This document shows positions 16,978-25,609 of a stretch of 64,000 nt of DNA, piece after piece; position 1 is the first letter of the stretch; every line of letters starts with the position of its first letter. The stretch is from Agrobacterium sp. AGB01 (lineage in GTDB: Bacteria > Pseudomonadota > Alphaproteobacteria > Rhizobiales > Rhizobiaceae). The notes below the pieces were generated by a model, which made no database searches, was not told the origin of the DNA, and was given only the letters and a program-made list of their open reading frames with translations. The translations under genes and the position numbers were made by a program. Where the stretch lies: positions 1 through 64,000 of the forward strand of contig NZ_JACVAB010000006.1 in assembly GCF_014851585.1 (NCBI RefSeq). Reading direction: 5' to 3'.

Positions 16978-18156
16978 TTATTCCGAAAGAACAGAGAGAG
17001 CTTCATCTGCGATCGTCTGTTCCTCGTCGGTTGGGATAACATAAACCGCGACCCGGCTGGCCTCACTGCTGATCAGCCTGCGGTTTTCATTATTGGCGGC
17101 ATCATCGATCTCAACACCCAGCCACATCATCCTCTCGGCTATGCTTTTGCGCATCAACGGCTGATGTTCACCAATACCGGCCGTAAACACAAATGCATCC
17201 AGCCCCCCAAATGTTGCCGCAAGCCGTGCAGCCTCGCCGGCAATCCGGAAAGAAAACAGATCAAGCGCAAGTTTGGCGTCGGGATTTTCACTCTTCAGCA
17301 AATCACGAATGTCAGCACTGACGCCGGAAACGCCAAGCAGACCGGACCTGTGATAAAGCAACTCCTGCAGATCGACAGGCTTCATGCCCTTTTCAGTAAG
17401 AAGATGCAAAAGAACCCCGGCATCAAGCGCTCCGCACCGGGTTGCCATTGGAATGCCATCCAGTGTCGAAAAGCCCATGCTGGTGTCACGGCTAATGCCT
17501 TCCTCCAGTGCGCACAGACTTGCCCCGCTTCCCAGATGCGCGGCAACAACCTTGCCGGAGCCAAGCTCAGGTGCGATGCGCTTCACGGCACTGGCAATGA
17601 ATTTATAGGACAGGCCATGAAAACCGTAGCGCCTTACGCCTTCATCATGCAGGGCAGAAGGTAGCGCAAAACGTTGCGCCAACGGATGCTGGCTTCTGTG
17701 AAACGCGGTGTCGAATGAAACCGTCTGCGGCATATCAGGGAAAAGATGAGTGATCGCCTGGATCAACCGCAGACTTTGTGGCTGATGCAAAGGTGCAAGA
17801 GGTGTCAGCTCTTCAATACCGACACGTGTTTCGTGGCTCAGAACAACAGGGCCTCCGAACCTGTCGCCACCATGCACCACCCTGTGCCCCACCGCATAGA
17901 CATCATCCAGGTTGAAATGTTTGGCGAGCCAGCCAAAGGTTTCTTCCAGCACATCATGCAGGACATCCTGCCCATCCGCTGTCAATGGCACTTCAAAATC
18001 TTCCGGACCTTCCATCAAATGGAAAACCAACGGACGCTCCCGAAAATCAATGATGCCTTTGCCAATACGGGTGGCTTTATCCGCCTCGACCGCAAAAAGA
18101 CCAATCTTCACGGTCGATGAACCGGCATTGAAGGTAAGAAGCATCTTGCTCGTCAT
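16978..18156 (-). CDS. ackA: Acetate kinase
   Basis: Interconverts acetate + ATP and acetyl phosphate + ADP in the cytosol. The 392-aa length is typical. Motifs include the N-terminal phosphate loop LLTFNAGSSTVKIGLF, HRVVHGGDRFG, FDTAFH, RRYGFHGLSYKFI and AHLGSGASLCA. Start ATG at 18156 is chosen for the GGGAGG Shine-Dalgarno and the family start; the frame is open 13 codons upstream. No pta or phosphoketolase gene is adjacent. It diverges from a P-type ATPase around a perfect FNR/FixK box (18246-18259), which suggests induction at low oxygen. Confidence 0.95.
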   Translation of the reverse strand: MTSKMLLTFNAGSSTVKIGLFAVEADKATRIGKGIIDFRERPLVFHLMEGPEDFEVPLTADGQDVLHDVLEETFGWLAKHFNLDDVYAVGHRVVHGGDRFGGPVVLSHETRVGIEELTPLAPLHQPQSLRLIQAITHLFPDMPQTVSFDTAFHRSQHPLAQRFALPSALHDEGVRRYGFHGLSYKFIASAVKRIAPELGSGKVVAAHLGSGASLCALEEGISRDTSMGFSTLDGIPMATRCGALDAGVLLHLLTEKGMKPVDLQELLYHRSGLLGVSGVSADIRDLLKSENPDAKLALDLFSFRIAGEAARLAATFGGLDAFVFTAGIGEHQPLMRKSIAERMMWLGVEIDDAANNENRRLISSEASRVAVYVIPTDEEQTIADEALSVLSE

Positions 18157-18245
18157 GACTGACCTCCCGTTGCGTGCACCCGACAATCTCACCAAGCGCG
18201 CACGCTTTTGTCATCAGGATCATAGGGTCGATTTTGACCGTAGAA

Positions 18246-18259
18246 TTGATTTCAATCAA
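18246..18259. promoter_or_regulatory. FNR/FixK-type anaerobox between ackA and P-type ATPase
   Basis: TTGATTTCAATCAA is a perfect TTGAT-N4-ATCAA consensus, 90 nt upstream of the ackA start and 82 nt upstream of the ATPase start. It is well placed to serve one or both divergent promoters. FnrN or FixK is the expected regulator in this order. Confidence 0.75.
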
Positions 18260-18340
18260 TGATTGCGCATATCGTTCCCCTATCCTGTGAATAGACAAGA
18301 TATGCCGCCCCGTTCGGTCTATCTAAAATCAGGGGTATTC

Positions 18341-21079
18341 ATGACTGTTTCAGCGCCGCCAAAAACCGACGCGAACTCCGACAGCCAGCCAGTTCCCTGG
18401 CACGCATTGGAAGTTCCGCACGCCGTTAACAAGCTGGATAGTAATGGAGCCGGATTGCATCCGGATGAAGCAAAACGGCGACTGGAAACCCACGGACCAA
18501 ACCAGCTTCCTGAACCTCCCAAAACCAGCCAATTGTTGCGATTTTTTGCCCAGTTCAACAATACGCTGATTTATTTCCTGCTGGTTGCTGCCGCCTTCGC
18601 CGCATTCCTTGGGCATTTTGTCGATGCTGCCGTGATCGTTGCAGTGGTTACGATCAATGCGATTGTCGGTTTCATTCAGGAGGGCAAGGCAGAAAGCGCG
18701 CTTGACGCCATCCGCAACATGATTGCGCCGCATGCCACGGTTTTAAGAAACGGCGAAAAGCAGAATATCGATGCCAGACAGATCGTGCCGGGGGACGTGG
18801 TTCTGCTGGAGGCTGGAGACAAGGTTCCCGCCGACATTCGCATCATGCGTGCACGCAATCTGCAGATCAACGAGGCTATTCTAACCGGGGAATCGGTTCC
18901 TGCTGAAAAGCATGAAAGCCCATCGCAACCAGATGCCAGCCTTGCAGAACGCCGCTCACTCGGTTTTTCCGGCACCATAGTCACCACAGGCCAAGCCACC
19001 GGACTGGTGGTGGCAACCGGCAGCACAACGGAGATCGGCCGTATTTCTTCGCTGATCAGCCAGGTCCAAGGCCTGACAACGCCTTTGCTTGAGCAAATCA
19101 ACCGCTTCGGAAAACTGATCACCTGGGCAGCATTGGCTCTGGCCTCCGTGCTGCTGTTGATCGCGCTGCTTGTCCATCAATATGACTGGGCCGACGCCCT
19201 GATGCTGGTTGTTGCGCTGGCGGTCAGTGTTGTACCGGAAGGCCTGCCTGCCGTTATCACCATCACCCTTGCCATCGGTGTTCAGCGTATGGCCGCTAGA
19301 AACGCTGTCGTCCGCCGTTTGCCAGCCGTGGAAACACTTGGCGCCACTTCGGTCATTTGCTCAGACAAAACCGGCACTCTCACAAAAAATGAAATGACCG
19401 TCGCCTGCGTGGTCACGGCGTCATCGACAGTCGATGTGACGGGAGCAGGTTATCAGCCAGAAGGCATGCTGGTTGAAGCCGGTAACGAAACGCCAGCGAG
19501 AAACGACCCCGCCCGCGACCAGCTCGTCAACGCCGCTCTGTTGTGTAACGACGCTGTCCTGACGCATGAAGATACCCATTGGGTAACGCTGGGTGATCCG
19601 ATGGAAGGTGCGCTGGTGACGCTTGCGCTGAAATCAGGCCTTGCGCAGGAAGAACAGCGAAACAGTTGGCAGCGTCTTTATGAAATCCCCTTCGATGCGC
19701 GCCATCGTTACATGGCAACACTCCATACCATACCGTCAGGCGAACGGGTCATTTTCGTCAAGGGAGCGCCGGAAACACTGCTTTCTCTCTGCCAAAAACA
19801 AGCCGCTCTCAATACGGACCAGCCAATCGACATCAGCTACTGGCAGGAAAAAATTGACGCCGCCGCAGCGCAGGGACAGAGAATTCTGGCCTTTGCCACC
19901 AAACCGGCGCCGCAGGACAAACAAGACATAAACCCTGACGATATGGCCTCCGGTCTGGTTTTTCTGGGTATAACCGGCCTGATCGATCCACCTCGCCCGG
20001 AAGCACTTGCCGCAATAGCGCAGTGCCGGTCGGCAGGCATTTCCGTCAAGATGATCACCGGCGACCACGGCGCAACGGCACTGGCAATTGCCCGCCAACT
20101 CGGTATTGCCGACAATCCTGAGGTGCTGACGGGCGTTGAGGTTGATGCATTTTCCGACATGGACCTGCAAAGAGCCGTCAAGTCCGTCAGCGTATTTGCC
20201 CGCACCAGCCCGGAACACAAGCTGCGGATCGTGCGCGCTCTACAAGAAAACGGCGACATTGCCGCCATGACCGGTGATGGTGTCAACGACGCGCCATCCT
20301 TGAAACAGGCCGACGTTGGCGTCGCCATGGGTCATAAGGGCACCGAGGCCGCCAAGGAAGCCGCCGAGATGGTGCTGCTGGACGACAATTTCGCATCGAT
20401 TGTGGCGGCGGTGCATGAAGGACGTACGGTCTACGACAATATTCGCAAGGTTATTTCCTGGACTCTGCCGACAAATGGCGGCGAAATCCTGTCGGTAATT
20501 ATCGCCATTATCTTCGGACTGACCCTGCCAATGGCACCGGTCCATATTCTCTGGATCAATATGGCCACCACGATAACCTTGGGGCTGGTGCTGGCGTTTG
20601 AGCCACCGGAACCCGGTGTCATGCAGCGGAGCCCAAGAAAACGCGATGCACCAATGCTCTCGCCATTCCTGTTATGGCGGATGATTTTTGTATCAATCCT
20701 ATTCATGCTTGGTGTGTTCGCCATGTTCCAGTTTGGTCTATGGCGTGGACTGGGAGAAACCGCAGCACGGACAATGGTGGTCAATGCCATCGTGGTGATG
20801 GAAATTTTCTACCTGTTCAACGTGCGTTATCTGCACATGACGTCTTTCAGCCTGCGCGGAGCAATGGGCACACCTCCGGTGCTGTTGGCGATTATCGCCG
20901 TCACTGCGGCGCAGTTCCTGTTCACCTACACGCCGTTCATGCAGACAATGTTCGAAACGGCGCCGCTGTCCCTGCTTGACGGATTGGTCGTGGTTTCAAC
21001 AGGCATCGTGCTGATGATCGTTCTGGAGATCGAAAAAATCGTACTGCGGCGTTTGCGGCTGTTTGCCTCGGAGGTGTGA
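18341..21079 (+). CDS. P2-type cation-transporting ATPase
   Basis: A 912-aa inner-membrane cation pump. It has an N-terminal cation ATPase domain (PWHALEVPHAVNKLDSNGAG), actuator TGES loop (INEAILTGESVPAEKH), PEGLP motif in M4 (SVVPEGLPAVITITLAIGVQ), phosphorylation Asp342 in CSDKTGTLTKNEM, KGAPE nucleotide motif and hinge TGDGVNDAPSLKQADVG. The overall type resembles PacL/P2A Ca2+-type pumps, but the transported ion is not certain. ATG 18341 with AGGGG upstream is preferred to the earlier in-frame ATG at 18302. Its divergent partner ackA and the FNR/FixK box suggest function under microaerobic conditions. Confidence 0.92.
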   Translation: MTVSAPPKTDANSDSQPVPWHALEVPHAVNKLDSNGAGLHPDEAKRRLETHGPNQLPEPPKTSQLLRFFAQFNNTLIYFLLVAAAFAAFLGHFVDAAVIVAVVTINAIVGFIQEGKAESALDAIRNMIAPHATVLRNGEKQNIDARQIVPGDVVLLEAGDKVPADIRIMRARNLQINEAILTGESVPAEKHESPSQPDASLAERRSLGFSGTIVTTGQATGLVVATGSTTEIGRISSLISQVQGLTTPLLEQINRFGKLITWAALALASVLLLIALLVHQYDWADALMLVVALAVSVVPEGLPAVITITLAIGVQRMAARNAVVRRLPAVETLGATSVICSDKTGTLTKNEMTVACVVTASSTVDVTGAGYQPEGMLVEAGNETPARNDPARDQLVNAALLCNDAVLTHEDTHWVTLGDPMEGALVTLALKSGLAQEEQRNSWQRLYEIPFDARHRYMATLHTIPSGERVIFVKGAPETLLSLCQKQAALNTDQPIDISYWQEKIDAAAAQGQRILAFATKPAPQDKQDINPDDMASGLVFLGITGLIDPPRPEALAAIAQCRSAGISVKMITGDHGATALAIARQLGIADNPEVLTGVEVDAFSDMDLQRAVKSVSVFARTSPEHKLRIVRALQENGDIAAMTGDGVNDAPSLKQADVGVAMGHKGTEAAKEAAEMVLLDDNFASIVAAVHEGRTVYDNIRKVISWTLPTNGGEILSVIIAIIFGLTLPMAPVHILWINMATTITLGLVLAFEPPEPGVMQRSPRKRDAPMLSPFLLWRMIFVSILFMLGVFAMFQFGLWRGLGETAARTMVVNAIVVMEIFYLFNVRYLHMTSFSLRGAMGTPPVLLAIIAVTAAQFLFTYTPFMQTMFETAPLSLLDGLVVVSTGIVLMIVLEIEKIVLRRLRLFASEV

Positions 21080-21085
21080 CCGGTT

Positions 21086-22081
21086 TCATGCAAACCGATC
21101 ACGCCAGGCCGGTTGCGCCCCGGCAACTGGCAACGCCGTCGCTTCATAGATACCCCGGGCAATCGCCCGGGCCATGACGATGCTGGCAAGATGACAAATC
21201 TCGGCAAAATGAGCCCCGGCTTCCAACGGTTTCAAACCGGTCGCCGCTGCAAACATTGTGTCGCCGTCACTGGAAAGATGTGCGGGCAATACGGCCCGAG
21301 CTAGGCCGTCATGGGCCAAGATCGACATCCGATGCGCCTGCGCCTTGCTCAGCGTCGCGTCCGTAACAACGGCACCGATAGTGGTTGCCGTTAGGGTAAC
21401 ACCTTTCAAGCGCATGGCAGTATCAGACGCTGAAAAACCGCTCGGAATCCCCTTGTTGCCAAATTCGCCCGCCTGCTCAAACGGTGCGGCCCAAAAGTGC
21501 GGACCATCGCCGACCGTTGCTGAGCCGAGCGCGTTGACGGCAACCAGTGCCGCAACCACGTATCCACCTGACGCCACCGCACTTGCCGAGCCAAGACCAC
21601 CCTTAAAAGTCGCAGTGGTGGCACCTGTGCCAGCACCAACCGTTCCCAGCGAAAATGCCGTGTCGTCAGCAGCCGTGAAGGCCGCATAACCCATGTCGCG
21701 ATAGGGCGAATGCCGACCCCAATCCTTGTTGCCGCCATTGAGCAGGTCCATCAGGATCGCCTGCGGAACAATCGGCACCCGTGTTGTGCCAACCTGCAGA
21801 CCGCGCCCCTGTTCACGCAACCCCGCCTGCACGCCACCCGCCGCATCCAATCCGAATGCAGAGCCACCCGACAATACAAAAGCATCAACAGTTTCAACGG
21901 TCATTGCCGGATTGAGCAGATCGGTATCACGGCCACCCGGCGCACCGCCGAGAACCGAACCGGATGCAACAGCCGGTTGGTCAAAAACAATCGCCGTGAC
22001 GCCGGACCCAAGCGCGAGGTCCGTTGCATGCCCGACACGGACACCTGCAACATCTGTCAGCAAATTGTGCAATTGCGCCAT
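21086..22081 (-). CDS. P1-family (S58) self-processing peptidase/amidohydrolase
   Basis: The 331-aa protein belongs to the DmpA/BapA/NylC family of N-terminal-nucleophile hydrolases, which cleave themselves and then hydrolyse N-terminal residues, D-amino-acid esters, beta-peptides or oligoamides. Recognisable are LTDVAGVRVGHATD, the glycine-rich VLGGAPGGRDTDLL, FVLSGGSAFGLDAAGGV and the likely cleavage region LTATTIGAVVTDATL, where Thr233 aligns by eye with the NylC nucleophile. Start ATG 22081 is the family start. It is convergent with the ATPase; a 6-bp hairpin (21081-21097) overlaps both stops. Substrate unknown. Confidence 0.88.
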   Translation of the reverse strand: MAQLHNLLTDVAGVRVGHATDLALGSGVTAIVFDQPAVASGSVLGGAPGGRDTDLLNPAMTVETVDAFVLSGGSAFGLDAAGGVQAGLREQGRGLQVGTTRVPIVPQAILMDLLNGGNKDWGRHSPYRDMGYAAFTAADDTAFSLGTVGAGTGATTATFKGGLGSASAVASGGYVVAALVAVNALGSATVGDGPHFWAAPFEQAGEFGNKGIPSGFSASDTAMRLKGVTLTATTIGAVVTDATLSKAQAHRMSILAHDGLARAVLPAHLSSDGDTMFAAATGLKPLEAGAHFAEICHLASIVMARAIARGIYEATALPVAGAQPAWRDRFA

Positions 22082-22187
22082 GATATCCTCTTTGTCTCAG
22101 CCATCCTGCACCGCCCTGTAACATCAATATACAGGTCTACAGCCGGTCTGAGATTCCCCTGTTTGGCTGCATGGTTATCAGCAATTA

Positions 22188-22203
22188 ACCTAATGGTTTA
22201 GGT
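22188..22203. promoter_or_regulatory. Inverted repeat upstream of the carrier-protein operon
   Basis: ACCTAA-TGGT-TTAGGT, a perfect 6-bp-armed palindrome 70 nt upstream of the carrier protein start. Candidate operator or promoter element. Confidence 0.3.
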
Positions 22204-22272
22204 GAATCTTATGTTTTCAGTATTATCCAAATGACTAGGATATCCAGAAGTTTGAAGGGAGATACAGTCGAG

Positions 22273-22524
22273 ATGAACGCGAAGATCCGTGAAATACTGT
22301 CAAAGTTCGGCCAGTTGCCGGTTTCCGTTGATACGATTGCCGATGAAGCTGATCTTTATGCAGCCGGGCTTTCTTCTTTCGCGTCGGTTCAACTGATGCT
22401 TGGAATTGAAGAAGCATTCGATATCGAATTCCCTGATAATCTTTTGAACCGCAAATCCTTTGCGAGCATCAAGGCTATCGAAGACACAGTGACCCTTATT
22501 ATCAAGGACCAAGAGGCAGCCTGA
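22273..22524 (+). CDS. Acyl/aminoacyl carrier protein
   Basis: An 83-aa carrier protein. The phosphopantetheine site is in DLYAAGLSSFASVQ; by alignment with the DSL motif of classic ACPs, Ser35 is the attachment residue. Helix 2 continues QLMLGIEEAFDIEFPD, as in normal ACPs. In other Rhizobiales (Bradyrhizobium, Agrobacterium) such proteins beside an amino acid:[CP] ligase are loaded with an amino acid (reported by Mocibob and colleagues, from memory). ATG 22273 is preferred (AAGGGAG at 22256-22261, spacing slightly long); an in-frame ATG at 22231 would add 14 residues of no similarity. It overlaps the next gene by one base (TGATG). Confidence 0.9.
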   Translation: MNAKIREILSKFGQLPVSVDTIADEADLYAAGLSSFASVQLMLGIEEAFDIEFPDNLLNRKSFASIKAIEDTVTLIIKDQEAA

Positions 22525-23705
22525 TGAACGTTTCTGTTGCCCTGCCGGAAACCGCGCTTGCAGCCCGGACTGCGCGGGTGGCAGTTATCGCGGCCAAACA
22601 TGCCGATGATGTCGATCATGCCGGACGTTTTCCCAAGGAAGCCGTTGACGCGCTGAAAGCTGAACGGCTGCTTGGCATTCAGATTCCGGTTCATCTGGGT
22701 GGCGAAGGCGCCTCCCTTGAACAGATTGCCGAAGTTTGCTCGACACTCGGGCAGGCGTGCTCGGCCGTCGCCATGATTTTTGCCATGCACCAGATCAAGG
22801 CATCCAGCCTTGTGGAACATGGCGAAGAAAGTGAATGGCATACACAATTCATGCGCCGCATCGCGGCAGAACAACTGCTGCTTGGCTCCGCAACCACCGA
22901 AGGCGGTATCGGCGGAAACCTGCGTAATTCCATCTGCGCCATTGAGCGCGAGGGAACGATCTGCCGCCTGCAAAAAGACGCGACAGTTATTTCCTACGGC
23001 AGTGACGCCGATGCCATTCTCGTCACGTCCCGTGCCCATGCAGAAGCCAGTTCTTCCGATCAGGTAATGACGGTCTTTTTGAAAGATCAGTATTCCTTGG
23101 AAAAAACCCATGTCTGGGACACGCTCGGCATGCGTGGCACCTGTTCGGATGGCTTCCTGTTCAAGGCAGAAGCGCCTGCCGTACAGATATTTGCCAAGCC
23201 TTTTGCCGAAATCGCCGCCCAGTCCATGTTGGCCACCTCCCACTTGTTGTGGAGTGCCGTCTGGCACGGCATCGCAGCCGACGCAGTCATGCGGGCACAA
23301 AGCTTTGTCCGCGCCGCAGCACGCCGTTCACCCGGCATCGTACCGCCCGGCGCCATCCGGCTGGCAGAAGTATCGAGCAAACTGCAAACGGTTCGCTCTA
23401 ACGTCATTGCCGGCCTTAGAGCCTATGCCGAGACCAAAAAAGACCCTGACGCACTGATGTCCATGGGTTTTGCGGTCACCATGAACAATGTGAAGATCTG
23501 CTCGTCGGAGACCATACTCGACATCATCAACCATGCCCTGCTGATCTGCGGCATCATGGGTTACAAAAACGGTACGCCCTATAGTGTCGGACGCCATCTG
23601 CGCGATGCACATTCCGCACAATTGATGATCTCGAACGATCGTATTTTGGGCAATACGGCAAATCTGTTGCTTGTTCACAAGCAAGACACCAGCCTGTTGG
23701 GATAA
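22524..23705 (+). CDS. Acyl-CoA-dehydrogenase-like flavoprotein
   Basis: 393 aa with the acyl-CoA dehydrogenase fold: N-terminal helical domain ([19 protein letters not shown]), central beta domain ([16 protein letters not shown] and [15 protein letters not shown]) and C-terminal helices ending [20 protein letters not shown], including the usual RD. In this operon it probably acts on a group tethered to the carrier protein, for example oxidising an aminoacyl or acyl thioester, rather than in fatty acid breakdown. It starts at the last base of the carrier protein stop, so translation is coupled. Substrate unknown. Confidence 0.85.
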   Translation: MNVSVALPETALAARTARVAVIAAKHADDVDHAGRFPKEAVDALKAERLLGIQIPVHLGGEGASLEQIAEVCSTLGQACSAVAMIFAMHQIKASSLVEHGEESEWHTQFMRRIAAEQLLLGSATTEGGIGGNLRNSICAIEREGTICRLQKDATVISYGSDADAILVTSRAHAEASSSDQVMTVFLKDQYSLEKTHVWDTLGMRGTCSDGFLFKAEAPAVQIFAKPFAEIAAQSMLATSHLLWSAVWHGIAADAVMRAQSFVRAAARRSPGIVPPGAIRLAEVSSKLQTVRSNVIAGLRAYAETKKDPDALMSMGFAVTMNNVKICSSETILDIINHALLICGIMGYKNGTPYSVGRHLRDAHSAQLMISNDRILGNTANLLLVHKQDTSLLG

Positions 23706-23709
23706 AAAA

Positions 23710-24618
23710 ATGGATATGCAAACCTCATTTCTGGACCGTCTCTTCGAGAAGGGCCTGCTGATTGATACGGGTGTTGATGGTCTCTATGGCCGAAGCGGCC
23801 AGTTCGAGGATGTCATCACCGCTTTTGAACGTCTGATTGACCGCACCGGCGGCATTGATGGTGCGGAAGCCATTCGTTTTCCGCCCGGCATCAACCGCGC
23901 CCATTTTGAAAAAAGTGGCTACATGAAAAGTTTCCCGCAACTGGCGGGCACAGTTCATTCGTTCTGCGGCTGTGAACTGGATCACATCAACCTGCTGAAA
24001 TGCATGGATGAGGGTGATGACTGGACAAAGGAACAGAAGGCGACCGATATCGTCTTGACACCAGCGGCCTGCTATCCGCTGTACCCTACCATCGCCAAGC
24101 GCGGAAACCTGCCAAAAGACGGCGGTCTCTACGATATTCAGTCCTATTGTTTCCGGCATGAGCCCTCCAAGGACCCGGCCCGTCAGCAACTGTTCCGCAT
24201 GCGCGAATATGTCCGTATGGGCACTGAAAAAGACGTGACCGATTTCCGTCAGACCTGGATGGATCGCGGTGTGAAAATGATGGAAGCCGTTGGCCTGGAC
24301 GTTGAAATTGACGTTGCCAACGATCCGTTCTTTGGTCGTGCCGGTAAAATGCTGGCCAACAACCAGCGTGACCAGAACCTGAAATTTGAACTGCTCATCC
24401 CGGTTACGTCGGCAGCCAACAAGACTGCCTGCATGAGCTTCAATTACCATCAGGATGCATTCGGCACGAAATGGGGGCTCAACCTCGACAATGGACAAGT
24501 TGCGCACACCGCCTGTGTCGGCTTCGGACTGGAGCGTATTGCGCTTGCTTTGTTCGCCAAACATGGTCTCGACGTTCAGGAGTGGCCAGCAACGGTTCGT
24601 GAAACGCTCTGGGGCTGA
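23710..24618 (+). CDS. Amino acid--[acyl-carrier-protein] ligase (class II aaRS-like)
   Basis: Truncated atypical SerRS-like catalytic core that activates a small amino acid and loads it on a carrier protein instead of tRNA. The 302-aa protein has motif 2 ([24 protein letters not shown]) and motif 3 ([15 protein letters not shown]). Putative Zn ligands Cys121 (TPAACYP), Glu166 (MREYVRMG) and Cys269 (HTACVGFG) keep a constant 10-residue offset to Cys131/Glu176/Cys279 of the characterised Bradyrhizobium Gly:CP ligase, as I recall those numbers. There is no tRNA-binding arm. Start ATG 23710 is 4 nt after the previous stop; no strong Shine-Dalgarno, so coupling is likely. The specific amino acid (Gly or Ala expected) cannot be read here. 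Confidence 0.9.
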   Translation: MDMQTSFLDRLFEKGLLIDTGVDGLYGRSGQFEDVITAFERLIDRTGGIDGAEAIRFPPGINRAHFEKSGYMKSFPQLAGTVHSFCGCELDHINLLKCMDEGDDWTKEQKATDIVLTPAACYPLYPTIAKRGNLPKDGGLYDIQSYCFRHEPSKDPARQQLFRMREYVRMGTEKDVTDFRQTWMDRGVKMMEAVGLDVEIDVANDPFFGRAGKMLANNQRDQNLKFELLIPVTSAANKTACMSFNYHQDAFGTKWGLNLDNGQVAHTACVGFGLERIALALFAKHGLDVQEWPATVRETLWG

Positions 24619-24622
24619 TGAC

Positions 24623-25609
24623 ATGACAAAGGTTTTTCCGGCTATAAATCCGGATGGTTACATCCAGCATCCGCTGCACGCGTCCGAGCGCATGTGGCCG
24701 GAAACCAATTGTTATGTCGATCTGTGGATCGAGGTCTTGTCAGCCGCTGGCCTGCCACCGGAAGCCATGCTCGGTTTTACCCTGTCGCAAGACTTCGAAG
24801 GAGACCAGTTCACCTTCTTCAAGGTGCCCCTTGAGGATCTTGAGGCGCTCTACGGCATCCGCGTGTCCGAACTTGCGATCTTCGACAACGTGGAAAATCA
24901 TGTGCTGGCCCAGATTGAGCGTGGCCGTCTGTGCCTGCTGGAAATGGACAGTTTCTACATGCCGGATACCCAGGGGGTCGGTTATGGCAAGGAGCATGGC
25001 AAGACCACCGTTGCGATAAACCGGCTCGACGTCAAAAATCGCTCTCTCGATTATTTCCACAATGCCGGTTTCTTCCACCTGGAGGGCGATGATTTCTCAG
25101 GGCTGTTCCAGCATCATCTCGAAGAGACTGCACCACCCTTTCTGCCCTATACGGAATTTGCCAAATTTCCGGACGCACCTGTTTCGCAGCATCATATTCG
25201 CACGGTTGCCGAGCAGCTGCTGCGACACCACTTTGCGCGGCGTCCGTCCAAAAATCCGGTCCGGGCCTTTGCCAAGGTATTCCCTGCGCAGGTTGAAGCG
25301 ATGGCCGACAGGCCGTTCGGCTTTTTCCACAAGTACGCGTTCAATACCCTGCGGCAGCTTGGCGCCAACTTCGAACTGACCGCCAGCCATCTACAATGGC
25401 TGGGTGGAGAAGTCCGTTTTGGCGAAGCACAACAACATGCGCTGCGCATCGCAGAAATCTCCAAGACTGTGCAATTCCAGCTTGCTCGCGCCATTACTCG
25501 CCGTAAATTTGATGCTCTCACCACCGTCCTTGATCCTGCAGTCGATGCCTGGGATTTGCTGATGCAGGATCTGACAAGATCCGTCGGTGCGGCAAGCGAG
25601 GCAGCGTGA
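24623..25609 (+). CDS. DUF1839-family protein
   Basis: A 328-aa protein of the uncharacterised DUF1839 family, which habitually accompanies amino acid:[CP] ligases. The N-terminal half contains ERMWPETNCYVDLWIEVL and FEGDQFTFFKVPLEDLEALYG; the centre has LLEMDSFYMPDT and TTVAINRLD. The conserved Cys/Asp/Glu/His set could suit a transferase or papain-like hydrolase acting on the carrier-bound group, but that is speculation. No signal peptide or membrane segment. It starts 4 nt after the ligase stop and overlaps the next gene by four bases (GTGA). Confidence 0.82.
   Translation: MTKVFPAINPDGYIQHPLHASERMWPETNCYVDLWIEVLSAAGLPPEAMLGFTLSQDFEGDQFTFFKVPLEDLEALYGIRVSELAIFDNVENHVLAQIERGRLCLLEMDSFYMPDTQGVGYGKEHGKTTVAINRLDVKNRSLDYFHNAGFFHLEGDDFSGLFQHHLEETAPPFLPYTEFAKFPDAPVSQHHIRTVAEQLLRHHFARRPSKNPVRAFAKVFPAQVEAMADRPFGFFHKYAFNTLRQLGANFELTASHLQWLGGEVRFGEAQQHALRIAEISKTVQFQLARAITRRKFDALTTVLDPAVDAWDLLMQDLTRSVGAASEAA

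Noticed and set aside
21081..21097. CGGTTT/AAACCG hairpin between the P-type ATPase and the P1 peptidase as a terminator
   Set aside because: Only 6 bp, overlaps both stop codons and has no T-run on either side, so it is too weak to call.
23710..24618. Interpretation as a second seryl-tRNA synthetase
   Set aside because: Lacks the N-terminal coiled-coil tRNA-binding arm and sits beside a carrier protein; the Zn ligand pattern matches amino acid:[CP] ligases.
22273..25609. Interpretation as a nonribosomal peptide synthetase cluster
   Set aside because: There is a carrier protein and an amino-acid-loading enzyme but no condensation, adenylation or thioesterase domain; the ligase is aaRS-like.
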